This document shows, one piece after another, positions 1-7,591 of a stretch of DNA of 27,371 nt. Each line of letters opens with the position of its first letter. Within the stretch, counting starts at the first letter, position 1. Below the pieces are notes generated by a model that had not been told where the DNA came from, did no database searches, and saw nothing but the letters and a program-made list of their open reading frames with translations. The translations under genes were made by a program, and so were the position numbers. Source of the stretch: CAZEVI01 sp964515615 (lineage in GTDB: Bacteria > Patescibacteriota > UBA1384 > XYA2-FULL-43-10 > CAINNR01); contig CAZEVI010000007.1 in assembly GCA_964515615.1 (NCBI GenBank), positions 1 through 27,371 of the forward strand, given 5' to 3'.

Positions 1-55
1 CTCAAAATCGTGTGGTAGTAATATCATGTGGGTTCAATTCCCACCTCGGCCACCA
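1..55 (+). tRNA. tRNA-Leu (anticodon CAA), 3' part only
   Basis: The window opens inside a tRNA gene. Bases 1-7 (CTCAAAA) read as an anticodon loop with anticodon CAA at 3-5. Bases 8-12 are the 3' anticodon stem. A long variable arm follows, with stem 14-17/22-25, as expected for a class II tRNA. The T arm is GTGGG (28-32), loop TTCAATT, CCCAC (40-44). The 3' acceptor strand is 45-51, the discriminator is A52, and CCA is encoded at 53-55. A73 plus the long variable arm and CAA anticodon indicate leucine rather than serine, which has G73. The 5' half lies outside the window, so acceptor and D-stem pairing could not be checked. Confidence 0.9.
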
Positions 56-69
56 AAATTACCAAAAAA

Positions 70-840
70 ATGAAATATAAACTCGACGAAAAAGATTTAG
101 AACAACTGTTCATTACCAGACGCTATCGGCGACGAAATCCGCTTCTGGTTTTTTTATCTTTTGCCGGACTGTTTGTTTTAATTTTTTTGGTTGTAACATA
201 TTTGCTGAATTTCGGAGCTTATAATAAAAAAATAGCTTGGTGGTGGCAAGATGAATTTGGAACGTCGCCACACATTTTGGTCGATTCAGTCAAAAAATAT
301 CAAAACAATCAAGTCGAAAAAAATAGTGATCCCGAATTTCCAAACATCTCTGATAATTCAATTTATATCGAAAGCATCAAGCTAAATGCGCCAATTTCTT
401 TCGGAATTGAAAATAATGAGTCGGCCGTTGCGTCAAATTTAAAGAACGGAGTTATCCAAATTTCCGGTACCAGTTTGCCCGGAGAAACCGGCAATGTTTT
501 TATCACCGGTCACTCATCAAATTATCCATGGGTTAGAAGCAAATACAATTCGGTTTTCGCCCTTCTTGGCAATGTTGTAGTTGGTGATTTGCTGCAAATC
601 AAATTTCACGATACTATCTATATTTACCAAGTTTCAAAAAATTTTGTGGTTGCGCCATCTGATGTTTCAGTAATGAATTCAAACGATTCAAAATCAACAC
701 TCACTCTAATGACTTGTACACCGCTGGGAACAAATTTGAAAAGGCTAATAGTCCAAGCCGACCAAATCATTCCTTCTCCTTCTTATAATAAACCGACGAC
801 AAATAAAAATATCGGGGTAGTCCCCGACAGTGTTCATTGA
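70..840 (+). CDS. Sortase, class D/E-like transpeptidase
   Basis: A membrane-anchored cysteine transpeptidase of about 256 aa that would attach proteins to the cell surface. A basic cytoplasmic stretch (RRYRRR) is followed by one membrane helix at about residues 29-50, then an extracytoplasmic sortase domain. The catalytic His is in the TGHSS motif (H148), Cys in TLMTCTP (C216) and Arg in LKRLIV (R225); the short Cys-Arg spacing and TCTP sequence fit class D/E sortases. The reading frame is open back to base 28, but that would lie inside the tRNA, so ATG at 70 is taken as start. It has no clear ribosome binding site. No substrate with an LPXTG-like sorting signal is seen in the window. The sortase call is secure; the class is inferred. 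Confidence 0.9.
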   Translation: MKYKLDEKDLEQLFITRRYRRRNPLLVFLSFAGLFVLIFLVVTYLLNFGAYNKKIAWWWQDEFGTSPHILVDSVKKYQNNQVEKNSDPEFPNISDNSIYIESIKLNAPISFGIENNESAVASNLKNGVIQISGTSLPGETGNVFITGHSSNYPWVRSKYNSVFALLGNVVVGDLLQIKFHDTIYIYQVSKNFVVAPSDVSVMNSNDSKSTLTLMTCTPLGTNLKRLIVQADQIIPSPSYNKPTTNKNIGVVPDSVH

Positions 841-860
841 TATATACTGGAAAATACTAA

Positions 861-901
861 TTTATAAATGTGCCTTTAACGGATAACGGCACGTTTATAA
901 A
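861..901. terminator. Hairpin between convergent genes, possible bidirectional terminator
   Basis: Bases 861-874 pair with 888-901 over 14 positions (13 Watson-Crick, one G-T wobble) with a 13-nt loop. The hairpin follows the sortase stop codon (838-840) and covers the last codons and stop of the minus-strand PEGA gene (stop at 876-878). Its position between convergent genes suggests a shared 3'-end structure. Neither side has a strong T tract, so intrinsic termination is uncertain. Confidence 0.5.
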
Positions 902-1607
902 CTGCGCCATCACGATAAAGTAGCACTGAACCGTCCCAGCTGAAAAGGAAATTAGTTTTATCGCTACTCGATAATTTTACTAAAAGAACATCGTTGCTGC
1001 CATTTTTCTCGATAATTCGAATTTCATCGGCTTGTTGATATGCCAAATATTCCGATCCCGGATACCAAATTACACTTGAAATTTGATTTGAAAGCCGAGT
1101 AACCAAATCGTCGCCGAGCCAAATTTCATGTTGATTAAAAGACAAATCTCCTTCGGGGTTTTTAACTAAAATGTCATATGGTGAATCGATAGACGATATA
1201 ATATTTTGATCGCTGATTACCGAAATTTCCGGTTTGGTTTTAAACAAAACAATGTTTTTATACCAACCAACTTGATCGGCAATCACTTTAATATGTTGTT
1301 GCCAACTATAATATCCATCTTTTGAAATTTTAACATCGTAGTAACCGGGCAAAAATTGCGCTTCAAAAACTGACTTGACTTCGGAAGGTTTTTGTCCCGA
1401 GACGGCAACTTCGACATTGTCAGGGGCAAATGTCATATAGACAATGCCGGTGTGAATAATTTTCATTGTTTGCCAATTGAATTTGTAACCCATGCCCCAG
1501 AAAACCAGACAAGAAGAAATTACCAATATCAAAAGGGCGACGAGGCTTTGGCCGACAATAATTTCTTTCAGTCTTTTTTCTCTTGGCCTATGAAGATATT
1601 CTTTCAT
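876..1607 (-). CDS. PEGA-domain membrane protein
   Basis: A 243-aa protein with a basic N-terminus (HRPREKRLKE) and one transmembrane helix at about residues 18-40. An extracytoplasmic PEGA domain follows; the typical sequence is PGYYDVKISKDGYYSW at about residues 88-103. The C-terminal half resembles beta-propeller repeats, with phrases such as SSVIWYPGSEYLAYQ and FSWDGSVLLYRDG. PEGA proteins are surface-associated and common in Patescibacteria; their biochemical role is unknown. The gene converges on the sortase and diverges from murA. A TATAAT lies only 3 bp before the start codon, too close to be its ordinary promoter. No ribosome binding site is evident. Confidence 0.75.
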   Translation of the reverse strand: MKEYLHRPREKRLKEIIVGQSLVALLILVISSCLVFWGMGYKFNWQTMKIIHTGIVYMTFAPDNVEVAVSGQKPSEVKSVFEAQFLPGYYDVKISKDGYYSWQQHIKVIADQVGWYKNIVLFKTKPEISVISDQNIISSIDSPYDILVKNPEGDLSFNQHEIWLGDDLVTRLSNQISSVIWYPGSEYLAYQQADEIRIIEKNGSNDVLLVKLSSSDKTNFLFSWDGSVLLYRDGAVYKRAVIR

Positions 1608-1626
1608 ACCATTATATTAGCTCGTA

Positions 1627-1655
1627 TTGATAAAATTGTAAAATCAAGTTACAAT
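1627..1655 (+). promoter_or_regulatory. Promoter for murA operon
   Basis: TTGATA at 1627-1632, a 17-bp spacer and TACAAT at 1650-1655 make a good housekeeping-sigma promoter. It lies about 50 bp before the murA start, which has a strong ribosome binding site (AAAGGAG) just upstream. It is the likely promoter of the murA-mreB-glycosyltransferase run. Confidence 0.65.
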
Positions 1656-1703
1656 CGTTTAGAGAACAGTTATCGAACAAATTAACGGTTTTCAAAGGAG
1701 ATT

Positions 1704-2996
1704 ATGGCAAAATTCAAAGTTCGGGGAAAGAAAAATTTTAATGGCAATTTTAAAGTTACCGGTGCGAAAAATGCAGCATTAAAAATGATTGCTGCCGCAG
1801 TTTTAATCCCGGGAGAAGTTGTACTGCATAATGTTCCGAGAATTCTTGATATTTTTCGAATGATTGAGGTAATTCAAAGTCTCGGTGCAAAAGTTGATTT
1901 TAGTGGCAATACCTTAAAAATTGATGGAACTAATGTCAAAAGCTGGTCACCGGACGAAACTCCGGTTAAAAAACTCCGTGGCTCGGTCGTAATAATTGGT
2001 CCACTGCTTTCTCGTTTTGGAAAAGCCAATTTTTCCGAACCGGGCGGCTGTTTAATCGGCTCCAGACCAATCGGTTTTCATTTAAAAGCTTTTTCCGATT
2101 TGGGGGTCACTGTTAAAGAATATAAGAAAGAAGGCAAATATTCACTGATTGATGACGGACATTACCGGCAGGGAAACAAGGAAATTACACTCGCGGAAAT
2201 GTCGGTAACGACAACTGAAAATGTGATGATGGGGGCTGTACTCCGAGACGGAAAAACAAAAATTAATATCGCTGCCTGTGAACCGGAAATTGTTGACTTG
2301 GCTAATTTTCTAAACAAAGCCGGCGCCAAAATCTCCGGTGCCGGAACTCACACAATCATCGTTGATGGAATACGAGAACTTCACCCTGCCGAACATACTG
2401 TAATTCCCGATAGAATCGAGGCCGGAACAATTGTCATTGCCGCTGCAATTTGCGGTGGAAAAGTTACGATTGAAGATATTATCCCCGAACATCTGCAACT
2501 GCCACTAAGCAAGTTCGAAATGGCAAATGTTGATTTTGAAATTAGCAAAAAAGAAGATAAATACGCCGACTTAATTGTAAAGCAAAAAAGAAAGTTAATC
2601 GCTCCGGATGTTAAGTGGATTGACACCCGCCCATATCCGGGATTTCCAACCGATTTACAATCACCATTTACCGTGCTTCTAACCCAAGCCGAAGGCCGTT
2701 GTCGAATGTTTGAAACAATTTTCGATTCTCGATTTGATTATGTCAAATGGCTGGTGGCAATGGGCGCCGACATTAAAATTTTGAATCCTCATATGATTGA
2801 GGTTCGCGGTGTATCATCGTTAAAAGCCAAAAAGATTGAATGCTCCGATTTGCGAGGTGGTGCATCACTTGTTCTGGCGGCGATGTGCGCAGAAGGCGAT
2901 TCAGAAATTGAAAACATAGAATATATCGATCGTGGATACGAAGATTTCGACCAACGGCTACGGGGAATCGGGGCGGAGATTGAAAGGGTTAAATAA
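1704..2996 (+). CDS. murA: UDP-N-acetylglucosamine 1-carboxyvinyltransferase (MurA)
   Basis: Transfers enolpyruvate from PEP to UDP-GlcNAc, the first committed step of peptidoglycan precursor synthesis in the cytoplasm. It is 430 aa, normal for the EPSP-synthase-like family. Visible landmarks are the substrate-binding Lys-Asn pair (AKNAALK, K22-N23), the catalytic loop EPGGCLIGSRPIG with Cys116, and VTTTENVMMGAV. Because Cys116 is present and not Asp, the enzyme is predicted to be fosfomycin-sensitive (inference from the family). An AAAGGAG ribosome binding site precedes the ATG. The stop overlaps the mreB start by one base (TAATG), suggesting translational coupling. Confidence 0.97.
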   Translation: MAKFKVRGKKNFNGNFKVTGAKNAALKMIAAAVLIPGEVVLHNVPRILDIFRMIEVIQSLGAKVDFSGNTLKIDGTNVKSWSPDETPVKKLRGSVVIIGPLLSRFGKANFSEPGGCLIGSRPIGFHLKAFSDLGVTVKEYKKEGKYSLIDDGHYRQGNKEITLAEMSVTTTENVMMGAVLRDGKTKINIAACEPEIVDLANFLNKAGAKISGAGTHTIIVDGIRELHPAEHTVIPDRIEAGTIVIAAAICGGKVTIEDIIPEHLQLPLSKFEMANVDFEISKKEDKYADLIVKQKRKLIAPDVKWIDTRPYPGFPTDLQSPFTVLLTQAEGRCRMFETIFDSRFDYVKWLVAMGADIKILNPHMIEVRGVSSLKAKKIECSDLRGGASLVLAAMCAEGDSEIENIEYIDRGYEDFDQRLRGIGAEIERVK

Positions 2997-4003
2997 TGGC
3001 AAAACGGATTGCAATCGATTTAGGTACAACCAATGTTTTAGTATATATTCCTAAAAAAGGCATTGTTATTAACGAGCCGTCGGTCGTTGCCATGCAGGTC
3101 GAAAATAATCAAATAGTTGCAATTGGCGCCGAAGCTAAAAAGATGATCGGCCGCACTCCGGAAAGCATTGTCGCCGCACACCCGTTAAAGGACGGGGTAA
3201 TCGCCAACTATCACATCTCCGAAACAATGCTTAAACATTTTATCAATCAAGTTTCCGGAAAAATCCGCATTGGCAAACCGGAAGTAATGATTGCCGTTCC
3301 GGTTGGGATTACGTCCACTGAACGGCGCGCGGTTATCGACGCCACATTGTCAGCCGGAGCCAAACAGGCATATTTGATAAAACAACCAATCGCCGCTGCA
3401 CTTGGTGCAGGGATTCCAATTGCTACGGCGTCGGGAAATATGATTATTGATATTGGCGGCGGAACCACCGAGGTTGCGGTAATTGCGCTTGGCGACGTTG
3501 TTGCCGCCAGCTCAGCCAGAATCGGCGGAAATAAAATCGATTCGGCAATCGCGGCCTACATTCGGAAAAAGCATAATTTAATTATTGGAGAGCAAACCTC
3601 GGAAGAGATAAAAAAAAGAATCGGTAGTGCAATTGTCCCCAAAAAAGAAGCCAAAATGGAAGTCTCCGGATCGAACGCCATCACCGGATTGCCTGAAAGC
3701 ATAATTGTTACTTCCGAAGACTTGGTCAAAGCAATCAAACCGCCGCTTTCAGAAATTATCGGAACAGTTAAAAATGTTCTTCAGCAAACTCCCCCTGAAT
3801 TAGCTTCGGACGTTATGGACAAGGGGATTATCGTCTCTGGCGGTGGCGCGCTACTTCGTGATATTGATACGCTGCTAACCAAGGTTACCGGCGTGCCTTG
3901 CCAAATCGCCGAAGATCCCGAAAGTTGTGTTGTTAAAGGTGCCGGAATTGCCGTTGAACATTTAGACGCATTCAAAAAATCAATTCTTTGGGCCAGAGAA
4001 TAA
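2996..4003 (+). CDS. mreB: Rod-shape actin homologue MreB
   Basis: A 335-aa actin-fold ATPase that forms membrane-associated filaments and guides lateral wall synthesis. It has the phosphate-1 motif AIDLGTTNVLVY (about residues 5-16), the phosphate-2 motif DIGGGTTEVAVI starting at D152, and the adenosine motif VSGGGALLRDID near residue 280. The length is typical. The start codon overlaps the murA stop, so precursor synthesis and cell-shape scaffold are likely co-expressed. No mreC, mreD or rodA follows; glycosyltransferase genes do. Confidence 0.97.
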   Translation: MAKRIAIDLGTTNVLVYIPKKGIVINEPSVVAMQVENNQIVAIGAEAKKMIGRTPESIVAAHPLKDGVIANYHISETMLKHFINQVSGKIRIGKPEVMIAVPVGITSTERRAVIDATLSAGAKQAYLIKQPIAAALGAGIPIATASGNMIIDIGGGTTEVAVIALGDVVAASSARIGGNKIDSAIAAYIRKKHNLIIGEQTSEEIKKRIGSAIVPKKEAKMEVSGSNAITGLPESIIVTSEDLVKAIKPPLSEIIGTVKNVLQQTPPELASDVMDKGIIVSGGGALLRDIDTLLTKVTGVPCQIAEDPESCVVKGAGIAVEHLDAFKKSILWARE

Positions 4004-4040
4004 ATGCAATAAAATTTCTAATTTCCTAATTAGTAAGAAA

Positions 4041-5177
4041 ATGATCATCGGAATTGACGCTTCGAGAGCGGTAAAAAAAGAACGCACAGGGACTGAAAAT
4101 TACTCTCGTAATCTGATTTTTGAACTAGCCAAAATTGATGCGAAAAATCAGTATATTCTTTATGCCGGGCCTGATTACGATGGAACTTTTGACAACTTTC
4201 CAAAGAACTTTTCAATAAAGATTATTCCAAATAAAAAATATTGGACTCAAATCGGTCTTTCTTTCGAGATGTTTAAAAACAAACCGGATGTTCTATTTAT
4301 CCCGTCGCATATCCTTCCGCCAATTCCAGCAAAAAAAGCAATCATCACCATTCATGACCTTGCTTGGAAATATTTTCCCGATATGTATTCTCCGGCTGAA
4401 TTGCGTTTGCAAGATTTATCAATTCGCCGAGCAATTAAGCAAGAGGCCGAAATAATAGTATATTCTTCCTCAACTGTTAGAGATTTACAGAAATTTTACA
4501 AGATCAATAAAAACAAATTGCATTTTGTACCAATGGGGTTTGGTAATCTTTTTAATAATAAAAACCGCGACAGTCAAACTAGCCGACATGTCCAAGGCGA
4601 TACCTTAAATCAAACCAATTCACACCTGTCAGTCAAGACAAAACAACCGTATTTGCTTTTTGTCGGGCGTATTGAATTAAGAAAAAATATGACAAATTTG
4701 ATCGAAGCATATACTATGTTACGAAGCGAGCGGAAGATAAATCACAAATTGCTGTTGGTCGGGAAACCAGGTTTCGGCTACGAGAAGATTAAATTAGCGA
4801 TTGAAAAATCAAAATACAAGGATGATATTATAGAAACCGGATTTGTTAGTGATAAAGATCTCAGCCAGCTTTACAAAAATGCTTCAATTTTTGTTTTTCC
4901 ATCGTTTTACGAAGGTTTTGGTTTTCCAATTTTTGAAGCGTATAGTGCCAAAATTCCGGTAATTACCTCAAATACTTCTTCGATGCCGGAAGTGGCCGGA
5001 AAAGGCGCGATATTGGTAAATCCGAAAAAGCCATTTGAAATCGCCGCGGCAATGAGCCAAATTCTAAACAAACCTCAACTTCGTGAAAAATTAATTAGAG
5101 AAGGTCAATCGCAGTTAAAACATTATTCGTGGCAACAATGCGCCGAATATACTTTGAAAATTCTGGAGATAAAATGA
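4041..5177 (+). CDS. GT4-family glycosyltransferase
   Basis: A 378-aa GT-B-fold glycosyltransferase of the GT4 (group 1) family. The N-terminal domain begins MIIGIDASRAVKKERTGTE with the usual Gly-Thr-Glu acceptor-side loop. The C-terminal nucleotide-sugar domain begins near LLFVGRIELRKNM and contains FPSFYEGFGFPIFEAYS, holding the E-x7-E-type motif, then PVITSNTSSMPEVAG. Donor and acceptor sugars cannot be read from sequence. It is likely a cytoplasmic or membrane-peripheral enzyme in surface polysaccharide or glycolipid synthesis. A low-complexity linker separates the two domains (about residues 174-200). Its last bases overlap the next gene (ATGA), so the two enzymes probably act in one pathway. 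Confidence 0.9.
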   Translation: MIIGIDASRAVKKERTGTENYSRNLIFELAKIDAKNQYILYAGPDYDGTFDNFPKNFSIKIIPNKKYWTQIGLSFEMFKNKPDVLFIPSHILPPIPAKKAIITIHDLAWKYFPDMYSPAELRLQDLSIRRAIKQEAEIIVYSSSTVRDLQKFYKINKNKLHFVPMGFGNLFNNKNRDSQTSRHVQGDTLNQTNSHLSVKTKQPYLLFVGRIELRKNMTNLIEAYTMLRSERKINHKLLLVGKPGFGYEKIKLAIEKSKYKDDIIETGFVSDKDLSQLYKNASIFVFPSFYEGFGFPIFEAYSAKIPVITSNTSSMPEVAGKGAILVNPKKPFEIAAAMSQILNKPQLREKLIREGQSQLKHYSWQQCAEYTLKILEIK

Positions 5178-6322
5178 AGGTTGCATTAGTCCATGATTTT
5201 ATAACCAAGATTGGAGGCGCCGAGCGCGTTCTTTTGATCTTACACAAAATTTTTCCCGAGGCACCAATTTATACATTATTGTACGACAAAAAAACAACTC
5301 GAAATCTTTTTGAAAACTCTGATATTCGAACTTCCAATCTGCAAAAATATCCGACATTTATCAGAAAACGATCTCGATTGTTATTTTCTAAATTTCCCCA
5401 AGCTATTGAACAATTTGATTTTTCCGAATTTGATCTTGTAATATCTTCCAGTAATTCTTTTGCCCACGGAATAATTACATCTCCGGAAACGCTTCACATC
5501 ACATATTGCTATTCACCAATGCGCTATTCATGGGATTGGGCACAAAAATATTTAGCAGAAAACAATATCGGTTTTGGACTTTTGGGACTGTTTATTCGCT
5601 CGCAAATTTCCAAAATTCGTCTCTGGGATTTTTACGCCTCAAAAAGAACTGATTTTTGGATTGCAATTTCTAAAACCGTCGCCAGACGGATTAAAAAATA
5701 TTATCGTACCGATTCAAAAGTTATCTATCCACCAACAGAAATTTCCAATTTGCTCAAAAGTAAAAAACCGGCAAAAGATTATTACTTAATAGTTTCCCGC
5801 TTAACACAATACAAAAATATTGACTTGGCAATTCTGGCTTTTAACAAACTCCGACTACCACTTTATATCATTGGCGAGGGACAAGATTTGCAGCGATTGA
5901 AATCTTTGGCAAAAGAAAATGTTAAATTTTTGGACTGGCAAAATGATAAAGACCGCGATGATTATCTCTCCGAATGCAAAGCCTTTGTTTTTCCCGGAGA
6001 AGACGATTTTGGCCTAACTCCGGTCGAAGCAATGGCTACCGGCCGGCCAGTTATCGCTTTAAATGCCGGCGGAGTAACCGAAACGGTTGTAGCGGGAGTA
6101 ACCGGTGAATTTTTTGAAGACACAAACAGCACAGACGATTTGGAAAAGACGGTTAGAAAAGTTGAAAACAATTTTCATTACCGACCGGAAGATTGCCAAA
6201 AACAGGCCGAAAAATTCTCCGAGGAGATATTTATCAAAAATTTTAAACAATTTATTGAAGAAAAATACAAATCTTTTAGTAGCCATTATAAAAAGGACAA
6301 AGAAGCTGAACATTCTTCATAA
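5174..6322 (+). CDS. GT4-family glycosyltransferase (second)
   Basis: A 382-aa group 1 glycosyltransferase. The start at 5174 (MKVALVHDFITKIGGAERV) is chosen because this N-terminus is typical of the family and the ATG overlaps the previous stop as ATGA; the frame is open to 5129, but those extra residues are unlike the family. The donor-binding half includes LIVSRLTQYKNI, then FVFPGEDDFGLTPVEAMATGRPVIALNAGG, written here in two parts: FPGEDDFGLTPVEAM and RPVIALNAGG. It is a different subfamily from its upstream neighbour, so the pair probably adds successive sugars. The substrate is unknown. No ribosome binding site is needed if translation is coupled. Confidence 0.9.
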   Translation: MKVALVHDFITKIGGAERVLLILHKIFPEAPIYTLLYDKKTTRNLFENSDIRTSNLQKYPTFIRKRSRLLFSKFPQAIEQFDFSEFDLVISSSNSFAHGIITSPETLHITYCYSPMRYSWDWAQKYLAENNIGFGLLGLFIRSQISKIRLWDFYASKRTDFWIAISKTVARRIKKYYRTDSKVIYPPTEISNLLKSKKPAKDYYLIVSRLTQYKNIDLAILAFNKLRLPLYIIGEGQDLQRLKSLAKENVKFLDWQNDKDRDDYLSECKAFVFPGEDDFGLTPVEAMATGRPVIALNAGGVTETVVAGVTGEFFEDTNSTDDLEKTVRKVENNFHYRPEDCQKQAEKFSEEIFIKNFKQFIEEKYKSFSSHYKKDKEAEHSS

Positions 6323-6339
6323 AATAATAATTTTGACAA

Positions 6340-7185
6340 ATGAAGCTAAACCGAAAAAAAATTAACCTTTTTGATGTTCCCATTGACTCTTTTAGCCGAC
6401 TAGAATCGATCAAGTTTATTGAACAAAAACTCGGCACTCTCGGTAAAAAACCGTTTTTTTTGACAACTGTTAACGCCGAATTTCTTTTTCGGGCAATAAT
6501 GGATGATGAGGTCAAACAGATGCTACATAATAGCAATTTAAATTTCGCCGACGGGATCGGCATTCTTTGGTCAGCAAAATTTTTATCGTTAACTTTGCCA
6601 AAAAATAAATTTTTTCGTTATCTGATTGGTATTCTGAAATTTATAGGATCACTTCTAGCAATTATTTTTTATCCGAAATATTTGCGAAAACCGATCCCTG
6701 AACGAATTTCTGGTTCGGACTTTATTTGGGATTTATGTCATCTAGCAGTGAAAAAAGATTATCGAATATTTCTTCTTGGCGGTCAACCAACAGTTCCGGA
6801 ACAAGCCGCCTTAAGATTGCAAACCGAAATTTATGGTTTAAAAGTTGCTGGAACTTACTGCGGGTCGCCAAAAATTGAAGACAAGAAAAAAATTGTCGAA
6901 ATGATTCAAAAAGCCAAACCGGACATTTTGTTTGTCGCATACGGTGTGCCGGCGGAAGAATTGTGGCTTGATCGAAATCTGGCAAACACCGGAGCCAAAA
7001 TAGGAATTGGTGTTGGTGGAACTTTTGACTTTCTGGCTGGTCGTCACAAACGAGCGCCAAAGTTTTTTCAAGCGTTTGGTTTGGAATGGCTTTGGAGATT
7101 AATCTTGGAACCGCGACGTTTTCGCCGTCAGCTCGCTCTGCCACGACTGGTTTGGAAAGTTTTAAAATATAAATTAGAAAACTAA
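6340..7185 (+). CDS. WecG/TagA/CpsF-family glycosyltransferase
   Basis: A 281-aa GT26-family enzyme. Known members transfer ManNAc or ManNAcA onto polyprenyl-linked GlcNAc in teichoic acid or enterobacterial common antigen synthesis. Conserved features are TTVNAEF (N45), the catalytic-site ADGIG (D71), PERISGSDF, RIFLLGG and the GVGGTFDFLAGRHKRAP region. A strongly hydrophobic segment at about residues 85-117 sits between ADGIG and PERISGSDF, where the shorter bacterial enzymes run on directly. It may dip into the membrane where the lipid acceptor lies (inference). It ends the murA-mreB-glycosyltransferase run and is the likely polyprenyl-sugar step for the two GT4 enzymes. Confidence 0.88.
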   Translation: MKLNRKKINLFDVPIDSFSRLESIKFIEQKLGTLGKKPFFLTTVNAEFLFRAIMDDEVKQMLHNSNLNFADGIGILWSAKFLSLTLPKNKFFRYLIGILKFIGSLLAIIFYPKYLRKPIPERISGSDFIWDLCHLAVKKDYRIFLLGGQPTVPEQAALRLQTEIYGLKVAGTYCGSPKIEDKKKIVEMIQKAKPDILFVAYGVPAEELWLDRNLANTGAKIGIGVGGTFDFLAGRHKRAPKFFQAFGLEWLWRLILEPRRFRRQLALPRLVWKVLKYKLEN

Positions 7186-7366
7186 TATTTTCAAATCAAA
7201 CTCGCTAATATTGGCTAATAATTAAAATATTTTGCCGGACCAATATTTTTCGGTCATTTCTTTAATAATTTATTTTTTAATAATTTAATTTCTTTGTCCG
7301 ACAAGTGATTTTTATCGGCGTTTTCAGTTTCCATAATCAGATTTTTCTTTTCACAAAATACGGGTA

Positions 7367-7396
7367 TTGACAAAACCTAGCCATTTTTGATATTAT
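7367..7396 (+). promoter_or_regulatory. Promoter for nusA
   Basis: TTGACA at 7367-7372, an 18-bp spacer and TATTAT at 7391-7396, within TATTATATAAT. A perfect -35 box makes this one of the better promoters in the window. It would give a leader of about 190 nt before nusA. Confidence 0.65.
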
Positions 7397-7409
7397 ATAA
7401 TTGTGGATT

Positions 7410-7437
7410 GTGGTGACCCTGCGGTGGCCACTTTTTT
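7410..7437 (+). terminator. Terminator-like hairpin with T run upstream of nusA
   Basis: GTGG (7410-7413) pairs with CCAC (7428-7431), and ACC (7416-7418) with GGT (7423-7425), around a CTGC loop. Six T follow at 7432-7437. It may end transcripts coming from the glycosyltransferase operon or act as an early attenuator of nusA. It lies only about 8 nt after the predicted nusA transcription start, which makes the second option less usual. Confidence 0.5.
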
Positions 7438-7591
7438 AAAAAGCATACGCTTTTTTCTTACCAATTTTCGAATAATTTCTCGAAATTACAAATAAGATTT
7501 ATTGGTAATTTAGTTCTTGGATTTATTTGTAAATTCGTAAGGACAATTTAATATCAATTTATTCCGCATTGGCGGGGCAAAAAGGAGAAAA

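Larger units (their letters stand above)
7186..7591 (+). other. Gene-free 406-bp region: nusA leader with competing helices
   Basis: No convincing coding frame is present. After an AT-rich stretch come a promoter (7367-7396) and then several inverted repeats. They are a hairpin plus T run (7410-7437), AAAAAGC/GCTTTTT (7438-7444/7449-7455), TTACCAAT/ATTGGTAA (7458-7465/7501-7508) and a 15-base pair with one mismatch (7481-7495/7523-7537). A small CCGC/GCGG hairpin (7564-7575) lies next to the nusA ribosome binding site AAAGGAG (7581-7587). The third and fourth helices interlock, so they are either alternatives or a pseudoknot. No known riboswitch class was recognised. Confidence 0.6.

Noticed and set aside
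28..69. Extended N-terminus for the sortase starting at ATG 28
   Set aside because: It would begin inside the tRNA T arm; ATG at 70 follows the CCA end.
1611..1616. Minus-strand TATAAT before the PEGA gene
   Set aside because: Only 3 bp separate it from the start codon and no -35 box fits, so transcription would start inside the gene.
6722..7144. 140-aa minus-strand frame inside the WecG/TagA gene
   Set aside because: Fully contained in a well-supported gene; the frame is a by-product of its codon usage.
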